Position numbers and translations under genes: made by a program. This document shows positions 8,482 through 19,361 of a stretch of DNA of 64,000 bases, one piece after another. The DNA lies in contig NZ_JARXVF010000001.1 of the NCBI RefSeq assembly GCF_029892515.1, forward strand, positions 1,550,001 through 1,614,000. Direction: 5' to 3'. Source of the stretch: Pseudaminobacter soli (ex Li et al. 2025). Lineage in GTDB: Bacteria > Pseudomonadota > Alphaproteobacteria > Rhizobiales > Rhizobiaceae. Below the pieces are notes generated by a model. That model saw nothing but the letters and a program-made list of their open reading frames with translations, was not told where the DNA came from and searched no databases. How positions within the stretch are numbered: position 1 is the first letter of the stretch; every line of letters begins with the position of its first letter.

Positions 8482-9792
8482 ATGTCCGAGACGCCGCAAG
8501 GACATCAGGTCGTGATCGTGGGCGCCGGCTTCGGCGGCCTCGAAGCCATCCGGCGACTAAAAGGTTCGGGCGCGCGCATCACCGTCATCGACCGCCGCAA
8601 CCACCATCTATTCCAGCCCCTGCTCTATCAGGCGGCAACCGCCACGCTGGCGCCCTCGGAAATCGCCTGGCCGATCCGCCACCTCTTTGCCAACCGGCCC
8701 GACGTCACCACGATCCTCGGCGAGGTCGTTGGCGTCGATCCCGCCAAACGCGTCGTGAAGCTCGAGGACGGCAGCGAGATTTCCTATGACACGCTGATCC
8801 TCGCCACCGGCGCCCGCCACGCCTATTTCGGCCATGACGAGTGGGAGGCCGTCGCGCCGGGGCTCAAATCGCTCGAGGATGCGGTGAAGCTCAGGCGGCG
8901 CATATTGCTCGCCTTCGAATGGGCGGAACGCGAAACCGATCCGGCGCGGCGCGAGGCGCTGCTCACCTTCGTCATCATCGGCGGCGGTCCGACCGGCGTC
9001 GAAATGGCCGGCACCATCGCCGAGCTTGCGCATGTCACGCTGAAAAACGACTACCGGCACATCGATCCGTCCAAGGCGCGCATCGTGCTGATCGAAGCCG
9101 GCCCGCGCCTGCTGCCCGCCTTCCCGGAAGACCTTTCGGCCTATGCGGAAAAGTCGCTGGGCTCGCTTGGCGTCGAAGTGATGCTGGGCCAGGCGGTCAG
9201 TTCCTGCGACATGAGCGGCGTCGTCTATGACGGCAAACACCTGGCCGCCGCCACGCTCGTCTGGGCCGCCGGCGTTGCGGCATCTCCGGCGGCACAATGG
9301 CTCGGCGCGCCGGCAGACCGCGCCGGCCGCGTCATCGTCGAGCAGGACCTTACCGTGCCCGGCCATCCGGAGATCTTCGTCATCGGCGACACCGCCCTCT
9401 CCAAGGCGCCCGACGGCAGTCCGGTGCCGGGCATTGCACCCGCCGCCAAGCAGCAGGGCAGCCACGTCGCCGACACCATCCGTGCCCGCCTCAAGGGCAA
9501 CACCGAGCCCCGCCCGTTCCGCTACAAGCATGCAGGCAACCTTGCCACCATCGGCAAGAAGCTGGCGGTGATCGATTTCGGCTGGATAAAACTGCGCGGC
9601 GCGCTCGCCTGGTGGATATGGGGCATCGCCCACATCTTCTTCCTGATCGGCGTGCGCAACCGGCTGAGCGTCGCGCTCAACTGGCTCTGGATTCACACCA
9701 CCGGCCAGCGCAGCGCGTTGCTGATCACGCAGGGCCGCTCGGCGGCGGCGACCTCAAAGACCAAGCGAAGCCGCGCCGACAACGCGCCGTGA
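8482..9792 (+). CDS. ndh: Type II NADH dehydrogenase (NDH-2)
   Basis: A single-subunit, non-proton-pumping NADH:quinone oxidoreductase of 436 aa. The FAD-binding dinucleotide fold is at the N-terminus (VIVGAGFGGLEA, about residues 10-21). The NADH-binding fold VIIGGGPTGVEMAG is near residue 166, and the second FAD motif FVIGDTA is near 297. The C-terminal stretch GALAWWIWGIAHIFFLIG is hydrophobic and suits peripheral membrane attachment. It stands alone on the plus strand and its last 39 bp overlap the convergent DUF2478 gene. Confidence 0.9.
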   Translation: MSETPQGHQVVIVGAGFGGLEAIRRLKGSGARITVIDRRNHHLFQPLLYQAATATLAPSEIAWPIRHLFANRPDVTTILGEVVGVDPAKRVVKLEDGSEISYDTLILATGARHAYFGHDEWEAVAPGLKSLEDAVKLRRRILLAFEWAERETDPARREALLTFVIIGGGPTGVEMAGTIAELAHVTLKNDYRHIDPSKARIVLIEAGPRLLPAFPEDLSAYAEKSLGSLGVEVMLGQAVSSCDMSGVVYDGKHLAAATLVWAAGVAASPAAQWLGAPADRAGRVIVEQDLTVPGHPEIFVIGDTALSKAPDGSPVPGIAPAAKQQGSHVADTIRARLKGNTEPRPFRYKHAGNLATIGKKLAVIDFGWIKLRGALAWWIWGIAHIFFLIGVRNRLSVALNWLWIHTTGQRSALLITQGRSAAATSKTKRSRADNAP

Positions 9793-10305
9793 CAGGACCG
9801 CCCTGAGCCAGGCTTCCACCGCGTCGGGTTCCGCCGGCAGCATGACGAAAAACGGATCGGCAAAATCCGCCCATGCCTGCCGGAACATCGGCGAGACTGA
9901 GGTGAGGATCGGCAGGCCGGCCTCCATCGCCGCAACAAATGCCGGAACCAACCCCTCATTGCCCATTTCGAGCTTGCCGAACTTGCTGAGCACCACCAGG
10001 TCGCAGCCGGCCGCAATGTCGCGCCAGACCGCCTGGCTGGCGGCGGCAGCACCTGAACCCTCGAGCTGGCAGGCCATGGAGCCCGCGCCAAGGTCCTGGA
10101 AGATCGGATAGCAGTTGCCATCGACGATGCTGCGCAGCCGGCCACCGTCGCTGCGCTTCCAGTCCGTGAGCTCGTGGCCTTCCTCGATCATCCCGGCGAT
10201 GCGCAAGGCCGGTCGCCAGCGCCTGACGAGCGTATCGAACAGTTGCTGGATGACGGCGCTCGACGCACCCTGCACCACGGCGATCGGCTTTTCGGTCGGC
10301 TCCAT
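9754..10305 (-). CDS. DUF2478 family protein (putative nucleotide-binding)
   Basis: A 183-aa protein of the DUF2478 family. Such proteins look like P-loop NTPase relatives and are often found near molybdenum-related genes; function is unknown. The N-terminus IAVVQGASSAVIQQLFDTL resembles a degenerate phosphate-binding loop, and DLVVLSKFGKLEMGNEGL is the most family-like segment. It is convergent with ndh (39-bp overlap) and has no partner on its own strand. No molybdenum gene is visible nearby, so context gives no further clue. Confidence 0.65.
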   Translation of the reverse strand: MEPTEKPIAVVQGASSAVIQQLFDTLVRRWRPALRIAGMIEEGHELTDWKRSDGGRLRSIVDGNCYPIFQDLGAGSMACQLEGSGAAAASQAVWRDIAAGCDLVVLSKFGKLEMGNEGLVPAFVAAMEAGLPILTSVSPMFRQAWADFADPFFVMLPAEPDAVEAWLRAVLSRRVVGAASLGL

Positions 10306-10716
10306 GGCGACCCTCCTGGCAGTTCCGCACCCGCCTTGACGAAGCGTCGGCAGGAGATTGCGGCCCCAGATGTGTAGCGCCTCGGGCGAGGCCGTTGAAG
10401 AGTTCTCGCATTCCGACCTGCGGCGCAGGAGAAAACCTGCGACATCATGTCCCTACGTCAAGCGGCAGGGAGCGGCTGGTTGACAATCTTTACCCGGTTC
10501 TGGACCATACCCATCGTCACAAGAGGCGGCGGAGTATGCAAAATCTGCCCGCTGCAAGACCATGTGGCGCTTCAGCCGGGACGAGATGCCGGGCCCAGCC
10601 TGAAAGTTCGAGTCACCAACTGTGATTACAGCGCAGCATGGCGCGCCGCGAACATTTGTGGCAAAAGCAAGGCGCGTTTCGACGCAATCTTACAATTCCA
10701 ACCTCAACAAGGGAAA
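10306..10716. other. Gene-free 411-bp region upstream of gdhA
   Basis: The reading frame of gdhA stays open leftward to a GTG at 10447, but that 90-residue extension has no resemblance to glutamate dehydrogenases. A TTGACA at 10480-10485, followed after 17 bp by GACCAT, is a possible promoter with a poor -10. No RNA gene or repeat is recognisable. Confidence 0.4.
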
Positions 10717-11985
10717 ATGATGTCCGAAGACAGTCTTCTCGATAATGCTCTGGTCCGCCTCGACGAGGCCGCCGCACACCTGAACATCGACGCCGATGTC
10801 ATCGAGAAACTGAAATTCCCGCGAGAAACTACCAAAGTTCGTCTGATGATCCGCATGGACGACGGATCACGAAAATCGTTCCTGGCATGGCGATGCCGAT
10901 ATGACGACACGCGCGGTCCCACCAAGGGCGGCATCCGTTACCATCCCGATGCGACGATCGACGAAGTCGAGACGCTGGCCTTCTGGATGACCTTCAAATG
11001 CGCCGTGATGAACCTGCCCTATGGCGGCGGCAAGGGTGCCGTGCAGGTCGATCCGCGCAAGCTCTCCAAGGCCGAGCTGGAGCGCCTGTCGCGCGCCTAT
11101 ATCCAGGCCTTCTCGCGCATCATCGGCCCCGACCGCGACATCCCGGCACCGGACGTCTACACCAACTCCATGATCATGGGCTGGATGGCCGATGAGTATT
11201 CGCAGATCGTCGGCTCGGCCTCGCCCGCCGTCATCACCGGCAAGCCGATCGCGCTCGGCGGCTCGCTGGGACGCGGCGACGCCACGGCCCGCGGCGGCTA
11301 CTATCTCGTGCGGCACCTGGCCAAGGACCTCGGCCTCGCCGCCAGCCTGCGCGTCGCCGTGCAGGGTTTCGGCAATGCCGGCCAGCACATCGCCCGCCTG
11401 CTCGCCTCCGACGGCCACAAGATCGTTGCGGTGTCGGACTCCGAAGGCGCGGTTTACGCCCCCGGCGGCCTGAACCTCGATGCGCTGTTCGCGGCCAAGG
11501 ATGAGGGCCGTTCGGTGCTTTCGACCGTCGGCCAGCACGGCCACGAGGCGCTTTCGGCCAACGACCTCGTCGGCGTCGACTGCGAACTGCTGGTCCCGGC
11601 TGCGCTCGAAAACATGATCCACGAAGGCAATGCGGCTTCGGTGAAGGCCAAGCTGGTGCTGGAGCTCGCCAACGGCCCGGTGACGCCTGAGGCCGACGAG
11701 ATCCTGGCCGAGAAGGGCGCGATCGTGCTGCCCGACATTCTAGCGAATGCCGGCGGCGTCACCGTGTCCTACTTCGAGTGGGTGCAGAACCGCCAGGGCT
11801 ACTACTGGACCGTCGAGGAAATCCATGTGCGCCTGCGCACTATCATGGAGCGCGAGGGCCAGGCGATCTGGGACATTTCCCGCCAGAAGGACGTCACCAT
11901 GCGCACCGCGGCCTACGTGCATGCACTGAGCCGTCTTGCCGAGGCCATCGAGGCCCACGGCACGCAGAACTTCTTCATCAGCTAG
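10717..11985 (+). CDS. gdhA: NAD(P)-dependent glutamate dehydrogenase
   Basis: Interconverts glutamate and 2-oxoglutarate plus ammonia. The product from the ATG at 10717 is 422 aa, the normal length for this Glu/Leu/Phe/Val dehydrogenase subfamily. The substrate-binding motif MNLPYGGGKGAV holds the catalytic lysine. DIPAPDVYTN and the Rossmann motif VAVQGFGNAGQHIA are present, as is PDILANAGGVTVSYFEWVQN. The start is placed at the ATGATG (10717/10720) behind AAGGGAAA because the upstream in-frame extension is not family-like. It is a single-gene unit ending in a strong hairpin. Confidence 0.92.
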   Translation: MMSEDSLLDNALVRLDEAAAHLNIDADVIEKLKFPRETTKVRLMIRMDDGSRKSFLAWRCRYDDTRGPTKGGIRYHPDATIDEVETLAFWMTFKCAVMNLPYGGGKGAVQVDPRKLSKAELERLSRAYIQAFSRIIGPDRDIPAPDVYTNSMIMGWMADEYSQIVGSASPAVITGKPIALGGSLGRGDATARGGYYLVRHLAKDLGLAASLRVAVQGFGNAGQHIARLLASDGHKIVAVSDSEGAVYAPGGLNLDALFAAKDEGRSVLSTVGQHGHEALSANDLVGVDCELLVPAALENMIHEGNAASVKAKLVLELANGPVTPEADEILAEKGAIVLPDILANAGGVTVSYFEWVQNRQGYYWTVEEIHVRLRTIMEREGQAIWDISRQKDVTMRTAAYVHALSRLAEAIEAHGTQNFFIS

Positions 11986-11991
11986 ATGGCA

Positions 11992-12013
11992 TGAGGGGGA
12001 GAAATCCCCCTCA
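11992..12013. terminator. Bidirectional hairpin between gdhA and the sigma factor gene
   Basis: A perfect 9-bp stem TGAGGGGGA / TCCCCCTCA closes a GAAA tetraloop. It starts seven bases after the gdhA stop and overlaps the last codon of the convergent sigma-factor gene. There is no U run. Confidence 0.55.
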
Positions 12014-13279
12014 CCCGGCCCGCGCTGCTTCGCCGCATTCCTTCATCAGCCTGTCGAGATGCATGCGGATATGCGCCGCTTCCGCCGGCGTATTGGCCAG
12101 CGCGATGGCGCGGTCGAAGGCGCAGCGCGCATCGGCCGAACGGCCGAGCTGCATGAGCAGATAACCCTTCAACCCGAAGAAATAGAAATAGCCCGACAGA
12201 AGGTCCTCCAGCGGCTCGACAATGTCGAGCGCCGCCTCCGGACCGCGCACCTTGGCAACCGCGACCGCGCGGTTCAGCGTCACCACCGGCGACGGCTCCT
12301 GCCGCTCCAGCATCGCATAGAGCAGTTCGATCTCGGCCCAGTCGGTGTCTTCGGGTTTGGCCGCACGCGCATGAAGCGCCGCAATCGCCGCCTGCAGCAG
12401 ATACGGCCCCGGCTGGCGATGGCGCATCGCCTTGTCGATCAGCGCCAGCCCCTCGGCGATCATGGGGCGGTTCCACAGGGTCCGGTCCTGATCCTCCAGC
12501 AGGATGATCGAACCATCGGCATCGAAGCGCGCGGCGGTGCGTGAATGCTGCAGCAGAAGCAGCGCCGTCAGGCCCATGATTTCCGGCTCGGCCGGAAAGA
12601 GCCTGAGCAGCAGGCGCGCGAGACGGATTGCCTCATCGCTCAGCGGCGCGCGACGCTCAGCCTCGTCCACCCCGGCCGAATAGCCCTCGTTGAAGATCAG
12701 GTAGATCATGGCCGCGACCGCCGCGAGCCGTTCGGAGCGCTCCACCGCGCCCGGCGCCTCATAGGGCACGTCGGCGCGCGCGATGCGCGCCTTGGCCCGC
12801 GTGATGCGCTGCTCCATCGCAGCCTCGCTGACGAGGAAGGCCCGCGCGATCTGTCTCACACTGAGCCCCGATACGATGCGCAGCGCCAGCGCGACCTGCT
12901 GCGTGGCCGGCAGATCGGGATGGCAGCAGATGAACATCAGCCGCAAGATGTCGTCACGATAGTCGGCGCCGTCCAGCCGCTCGACCATCGGCGTCTCGAC
13001 ATCGTCGAGATCGGAGACCGTCTCCTCGGCCGGCATCGGCGCCTGCTTGGCTCGCCGCCGCACAGCATCGATGCCGGTGTTGCGGCCGACGAAGATCAAC
13101 CAGGCGGCCGGATCGCGCGGCGGGCCGTTCACCGGCCAGTTCTTCAGCGCCCGCAGGCATGCCTCCTGGAACGCTTCCTCCGCCGCGTCGAGATCGCGAA
13201 AGTAGCGGAGAAGCGCGCCGACGACCTGCGGCCGGGCGGCCGTCAGTGCGTCGTCTATCCAGGAGGGGTCGGCGGTCAT
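12011..13279 (-). CDS. ECF RNA polymerase sigma factor, ECF42 type, with C-terminal TPR-like extension
   Basis: A 422-aa extracytoplasmic-function sigma factor, more than twice the length of a minimal ECF. Region 2 is at about residues 18-80 (RYFRDLDAAEEAFQEACLRA) and region 4 at about 120-175 (LSVRQIARAFLVSEAAMEQRI). The remaining 230 residues are helical and TPR-like (FGLKGYLLMQLGRSADARCAF), the hallmark of group ECF42. That group is known for such an extension in place of a classical anti-sigma factor and for neighbouring DGPF/YCII proteins. Its ATG overlaps the YCII stop by four bases (ATGA), so the two are co-translated. Confidence 0.9.
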   Translation of the reverse strand: MTADPSWIDDALTAARPQVVGALLRYFRDLDAAEEAFQEACLRALKNWPVNGPPRDPAAWLIFVGRNTGIDAVRRRAKQAPMPAEETVSDLDDVETPMVERLDGADYRDDILRLMFICCHPDLPATQQVALALRIVSGLSVRQIARAFLVSEAAMEQRITRAKARIARADVPYEAPGAVERSERLAAVAAMIYLIFNEGYSAGVDEAERRAPLSDEAIRLARLLLRLFPAEPEIMGLTALLLLQHSRTAARFDADGSIILLEDQDRTLWNRPMIAEGLALIDKAMRHRQPGPYLLQAAIAALHARAAKPEDTDWAEIELLYAMLERQEPSPVVTLNRAVAVAKVRGPEAALDIVEPLEDLLSGYFYFFGLKGYLLMQLGRSADARCAFDRAIALANTPAEAAHIRMHLDRLMKECGEAARAG

Positions 13280-13650
13280 GTGGTCAATGCTCCGGGTCTG
13301 AAGATGCTGACAGGCCGGATCTCATAGGCACCAGGGCCGCGATTTGCGGCCTGCAATTCCTTGGCGATGTCCAGCACCTCGTCGAGCGTTTCGCAGTCGA
13401 CGACATAGAAACCCAGGAACTGCTCCTTGGTTTCGGCAAAGGGTCCGTCGATCACCAGCGGCCCCTCGCGGCCCTTGCGCAGCGTGGTGGCGGCGGTGGT
13501 GGGCAGAAGGCGCACGACCGGGCCAAGCTTGCCGACCTCGGCGATCTTTTCCTGCACCGCGCCGAGCCTGGCCATCACCTCGTCGTCCTCCTGCTTGGTC
13601 CAGGCACCGACCACGTCTTCGGAATTGTAGCAAAGGATTGCGTAGAGCAT
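13276..13650 (-). CDS. YCII/DGPF-domain protein, ECF42 partner
   Basis: A 124-aa single-domain protein of the YCII (DGPF) superfamily with the signature VIDGPFAETKEQFLGFY around residues 66-82. DGPF proteins accompany ECF42 sigma factors in many genomes; whether they signal to the sigma factor or are its targets is not settled. The gene is immediately upstream of and overlapping the sigma factor by ATGA, forming a two-gene operon. The start at 13650 has GGAGGACTCGG-type sequence in front of it. Confidence 0.87.
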   Translation of the reverse strand: MLYAILCYNSEDVVGAWTKQEDDEVMARLGAVQEKIAEVGKLGPVVRLLPTTAATTLRKGREGPLVIDGPFAETKEQFLGFYVVDCETLDEVLDIAKELQAANRGPGAYEIRPVSIFRPGALTT

Positions 13651-13746
13651 CCGAGTCCTCCGTCTGGTTGAATGACGAATGAGTAACGCACTTGCCGACA
13701 GGTGGGGAGAACGAAATCTTTCGCCGTCGCCGGGACTAGAAGGGAA

Positions 13747-14103
13747 TCAGCCCGGAAGCGTGGCGCCGAAGATGAACCAGACCGTGGCAATCTTCTCGTT
13801 CTGAATGTCATACATCGCGATGACTTCAACCGTAGCGGGACCCTCAGGGAACGTGCGGGTGACGAGTTCCTGGTCTATGACCCGATTGCCCTGGACGATA
13901 CGCTTGATGAGCTTGCCGTGCAGGCTTTCCTCCCTGAAACGAAGGACGTGGCGCGCCCGGATCTCGGAGGCGCCGCTGGCGAGCAGCTTCGAGGGGTGCT
14001 CAAACATCTGGGCATCGTCGGCCCAAAAGGCCATGAAGGCTTCGATATCGCGCGCGTTGTAGGCGTCCAACTGACCTTGAACGATTTCTTGGGGTGTCAT
14101 CAT
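13747..14103 (-). CDS. SnoaL/NTF2-like domain protein
   Basis: A 118-aa protein with a cone-shaped NTF2-like fold, recognised by QLDAYNARDIEAFMAFWADDAQMFEHP at the N-terminus (given here split; the conserved core is AYNARDIEAFM) and beta-strands ending VWFIFGA. Members include steroid isomerases, polyketide cyclases and many uncharacterised hydrolase-like proteins. Nothing here identifies a substrate. It reads toward the sigma-factor operon from 96 bp upstream and could be part of the same regulon; it is not overlapping. Confidence 0.75.
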   Translation of the reverse strand: MMTPQEIVQGQLDAYNARDIEAFMAFWADDAQMFEHPSKLLASGASEIRARHVLRFREESLHGKLIKRIVQGNRVIDQELVTRTFPEGPATVEVIAMYDIQNEKIATVWFIFGATLPG

Positions 14104-14142
14104 CTTACCTTGGTGTCGCGGTCGCCAATCGAACCGCTGCGG

Positions 14143-16470
<2,328 letters not shown>

Positions 16471-16753
16471 GTCGTTTCCAGTGTCGATTGGGCGGCGACC
16501 ATAGGTCCGATCGCGCCACCATGCCAATCGCCGAAGATGGCGGCGAAAACTGGGTCCACAGGAAAGCCATCCACAGCTTAAGACGGGTTGCGCCGGGCCG
16601 AGTTAGGGCCGTGTACGCTCCGTACGCCATGCTCTTCGGGTGTGCGCCGCCAGCCCCCCGGCCGAATTGTCGCTGGCAGCCGCGATTCAATCTGGCCGCG
16701 AAAGGTTCTATAGTTTCCGGCAACCAGTCGAGGAACCGATCGAGGAGACCGCC

Positions 16754-17107
16754 ATGCATAGCGACCGTTTTCTTCTTGGCGCAGGCGGGCTTGCCGGCGC
16801 GGCAGGCGTGGTGGTGGCGGCCATGGCCACGCACACCGGCGGCGCGCATATGCAGACCGCTTCGTCCTTCCTGCTGATGCACGCGCCGGCGCTTCTCGCC
16901 ATCGGCCTGATGGCGGCCAGCGGGCTGCTGCGCCTTTCCGGCTTTGTGCTGCTGGCCGGCCTGATCCTGTTCACCGGCGACCTTCTGGCCCGCGACTATC
17001 TGGGCGACCGGCTGTTTCCCTATGCCGCGCCGATCGGCGGAACGCTGCTGATCATCGGCTGGCTTCTGGTCTTCATTTCGGCCTTCTTGCGGCCGCAACG
17101 CGGCTGA
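16754..17107 (+). CDS. DUF423 family small membrane protein
   Basis: A 117-aa integral membrane protein with four hydrophobic segments (FLLGAGGLAGAAGVVVAAMA, APALLAIGLMAASGLL, GFVLLAGLILFTGDLLA, GGTLLIIGWLLVFISAFL), matching the DUF423/YgdD family. The Asp in LFTGDLL and the PIGGTLLIIGW motif are typical. Its function is unknown. The start at 16754 is chosen for the GAGGAG six bases upstream; the open frame extends further back but without family similarity. It is divergent from tex across a 283-bp gap that holds nothing recognisable. Confidence 0.8.
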   Translation: MHSDRFLLGAGGLAGAAGVVVAAMATHTGGAHMQTASSFLLMHAPALLAIGLMAASGLLRLSGFVLLAGLILFTGDLLARDYLGDRLFPYAAPIGGTLLIIGWLLVFISAFLRPQRG

Positions 17108-17117
17108 ACCGGCCAGC

Positions 17118-17759
17118 CTACCGGTATCGCGTGAGCAGAAGCACCAGTTCGGCCTGGCGGGTCGTGTCGGTCTTGCGGAAGATGGTTTTGAGGCGGCTGC
17201 GCGCCGTCTCATAGGTAATGCCTTCCTCGACGGCCGCGTTGCGCAGAGAATTTCCTGCAGCGAGCCTTGTCGCCAGCCGGGCTTCCGCGCCTGTCAGTCC
17301 AAAGGCTTCGCAAAGGGCCTTCTCGCCGGTCGCGAGCGCTTCTGGTGCCTCGACGACCAATATGGCGACCGGCGCCCCCCAGGAAAGCGAACTGCCGCCC
17401 ACGATCGAAATCCCATGTGCAACCAGCGTCGTTCCATCGTTGCGCGTGAGCCTGGCGACCGCCGGCGGCGCATCGTCGTAGAACTGCTGGGAAGTCGCGG
17501 TCAGCGCCGACAGCACGGCCTGGAACGCCGCGTCCTCGTCCCGCCTTGCAGCGCGCAGCTTGCCGTCGGAGACGACGATTGCATCGCCGATCAGCTTCTG
17601 GAATTCCGGCGTCGGCGAAAGGAGCCCTCCGCTCGGGCCGACGAGGCAAAGCGCCAGCCCGGCGGTGCTGAGCACCCTGGCACCCTCGTTCTGATTTGCC
17701 AGCGATGTGGTGAGCAGCCTTCCGTGGGAAGGCCGGAAGTTCCGCACCAAATGTACCAT
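17118..17759 (-). CDS. LuxR-type HTH regulator, short form
   Basis: A 213-aa protein ending in a LuxR-like helix-turn-helix (AFGLTGAEARLATRLAAGNS then GITYETARSRLKTIFRKTDT). The preceding region LALCLVGPSGGLLSPTPEF resembles a PAS-like half domain. The start at 17759 is preceded by AAGGGGACGAA; an upstream open frame to 17999 has no such site. It resembles the C-terminal half of the divergent regulator at 17998-19158 (ARSRLKTIFRKTDTTRQAEL against IRTQLKNVYAKTGATRQADL) but lacks its N-terminal sensor part, so it may be a truncated duplicate or a modulator. Confidence 0.72.
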   Translation of the reverse strand: MVHLVRNFRPSHGRLLTTSLANQNEGARVLSTAGLALCLVGPSGGLLSPTPEFQKLIGDAIVVSDGKLRAARRDEDAAFQAVLSALTATSQQFYDDAPPAVARLTRNDGTTLVAHGISIVGGSSLSWGAPVAILVVEAPEALATGEKALCEAFGLTGAEARLATRLAAGNSLRNAAVEEGITYETARSRLKTIFRKTDTTRQAELVLLLTRYR

Positions 17760-17856
17760 TTCGTCCCCTTGCGCCACTGCCACGGCGCCCCCTTGCGAGA
17801 ATCGCGGGCCCACTTCCCATCGGCGATTCATCATGCCCAATATAGGAACGGGAAAA

Positions 17857-17874
17857 CTCACCCGCCCGGGTGAG
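17857..17874. promoter_or_regulatory. Perfect palindrome between the divergent LuxR-type genes
   Basis: The inverted repeat CTCACCCG-CC-CGGGTGAG lies in the 238-bp gap between the two regulator starts. Eight-base perfect arms with a 2-bp centre are the size expected for a dimeric LuxR-type operator, so one or both regulators may bind here. On the minus strand a TATATT sits about 20 bp downstream. Confidence 0.5.
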
Positions 17875-17997
17875 AAGCGGCACGGTTTGCCAAAATGCGG
17901 CATATCCTTGGCCTTGGTTGTCGAATCGGCGCCGGCGACGCTATCCTCGCTTTCGCCGGCCGGACTCGCCGGTATCTGCGATGCGGCCGCAGACGCC

Positions 17998-19158
17998 ATG
18001 ACTGGAATTTCACCGGCCTTCCCGTCGCAGTCGGCCCCACAGGTGCGCGGCGTGGACAGAACGAATGTCAGCGACGACGAACTGATCGACCTGATCTACG
18101 CCTCGCTGCTCGGCGAAGCGTCATGGCAGAAGTTTCTCGATCGGCTGAGCGAGGGACTGCCGGATGGCGCCTCCACGCTGTTTTTCCACGACCCGCACAA
18201 GAATGCCGGGGGCATATCACTGAGCACCGGCTTCAGCGACCAGGCCCTTGCCGCCTATGGCAGCCACTATGCCAGCGTCAATCCGATGATGAAGGGGGCA
18301 ACCACCCGGCCGCTGGGGCTCGGGGTGTTGGCCGAGCAGATGTACGCTCGCGACAGGCTCGTGAAGTCGGAATACTACAGCGATTTCATGCGCGCCAACG
18401 GCCTGGAGAGCGCGGTGGGCGTCACCATCTATCGCGAGAACGGCTGCTCCTTCCTGCTCAGCACGCTAACCAGCAGCGCCGACCTCGAGAACAACCGCCT
18501 CGCCGCCGACCGCCTGACGCGGCTCGCGCCTCACCTGCAGCGCGCCTTTCGGCACTACCGCGCCGGGCCCTTCCAGAAGGCGGTGACCGAGATCGGCGGC
18601 TCGCTGTTCGACGCCATCGATGTCGGGCTCGTCATCGTCGGCAGCGGCATGCAGGTCAAAACCGCTTCCGCCACCGGTGAGCGGATGCTGGCAGACGGCG
18701 CCGCCATCGGCACCTCGCCGCTCGGTCAGCTGACGCTCCGTTCCTCCGAGGCGATGTCCCTTCTGCGCACCATGCTCGAGACAGGCTTCGAAGGACGAAC
18801 CGTGCAGAGCCGGTCCATCGGCCCGTTCAAGCTCACCTTCATCCTCGTGCAGAAGGACCGCGTCTCGACCTATTTCGAGGGACCGACGGCGATCGTGCTG
18901 GTCGAGCCGCCGCATGCCGGCAGCCGGGCGGTCGACTTCGAGCATCTTGCCCGCGCCTACAACCTGACCGCCGCGGAAATGCGCGCGATGACCGGCATCG
19001 TGCTCGGCCGGAGCATCGACGAGATCGCTGCCGACGCCGGTCTCTCGCGCGAGACGATCCGCACCCAGCTCAAGAATGTCTATGCCAAGACCGGCGCAAC
19101 CAGGCAGGCCGACCTGGTACGTCTCGCCACCCGCGGGATTTTACCAGCGCGGCAGTAG
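17998..19158 (+). CDS. LuxR-type HTH regulator, long form
   Basis: A 386-aa transcription factor. The N-terminal 200 residues (ELIDLIYASLLGEASWQKFL, then HYASVNPMM and YSDFMRANGLESAVGVTIYR) form a putative sensor domain. The middle section is PAS-like (FDAIDVGLVIVGSGMQV), and the end is a LuxR HTH (YNLTAAEMRAMTGIVLGRSI, LSRETIRTQLKNVYAKTGAT). No acyl-homoserine-lactone signature is obvious. The start is uncertain: ATG 17998 has a poor ribosome-binding site, and a GTG about 18 codons later is possible. The convergent neighbour downstream is iorB, across a repeat element. Confidence 0.75.
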   Translation: MTGISPAFPSQSAPQVRGVDRTNVSDDELIDLIYASLLGEASWQKFLDRLSEGLPDGASTLFFHDPHKNAGGISLSTGFSDQALAAYGSHYASVNPMMKGATTRPLGLGVLAEQMYARDRLVKSEYYSDFMRANGLESAVGVTIYRENGCSFLLSTLTSSADLENNRLAADRLTRLAPHLQRAFRHYRAGPFQKAVTEIGGSLFDAIDVGLVIVGSGMQVKTASATGERMLADGAAIGTSPLGQLTLRSSEAMSLLRTMLETGFEGRTVQSRSIGPFKLTFILVQKDRVSTYFEGPTAIVLVEPPHAGSRAVDFEHLARAYNLTAAEMRAMTGIVLGRSIDEIAADAGLSRETIRTQLKNVYAKTGATRQADLVRLATRGILPARQ

Positions 19159-19194
19159 CTATGTCGCTTCTCTGGTGCCTGCACAGGCGTCGAT

Positions 19195-19334
19195 ACCCCC
19201 ACCCCTAACCCCTCCCCACAAGGGGGAGGGGGACTTTCCGGACTCCATGCAGCGCAAGATCGCGAGGGATTTTCGCCAGACGGAGATGCAAGCCAATACC
19301 CCTCCCCCTTGTGGGGAGGGGCAGGGGTGGGGGT
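19195..19334. repeat. Palindromic repeat element, copy A (BIME/MITE-like)
   Basis: A 140-bp element has two GC-rich arms in opposite orientation: ACCCCCACCCCTAACCCCTC... at the left and its reverse complement at the right end (...GGGGAGGGGCAGGGGTGGGGGT). They flank a core (about 19245-19290) with CAGCGCAAGATCGCGAGGG and TTTTCGCCAGACGGAGATG. Each arm also carries an internal CCCCTCCCCACAAGGGGGAG hairpin. Copy B at 52095-52236 is the same element in reverse orientation. It lies between convergent genes. Confidence 0.8.
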
Positions 19335-19361
19335 CATTTCAATGCCGACCAAATTGTCGGT

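Noticed and set aside
19195-19334. Insertion sequence or CRISPR repeat
   Set aside because: There is no transposase frame, no regular spacer array and only one unit at this place; the structure fits a palindromic interspersed repeat.
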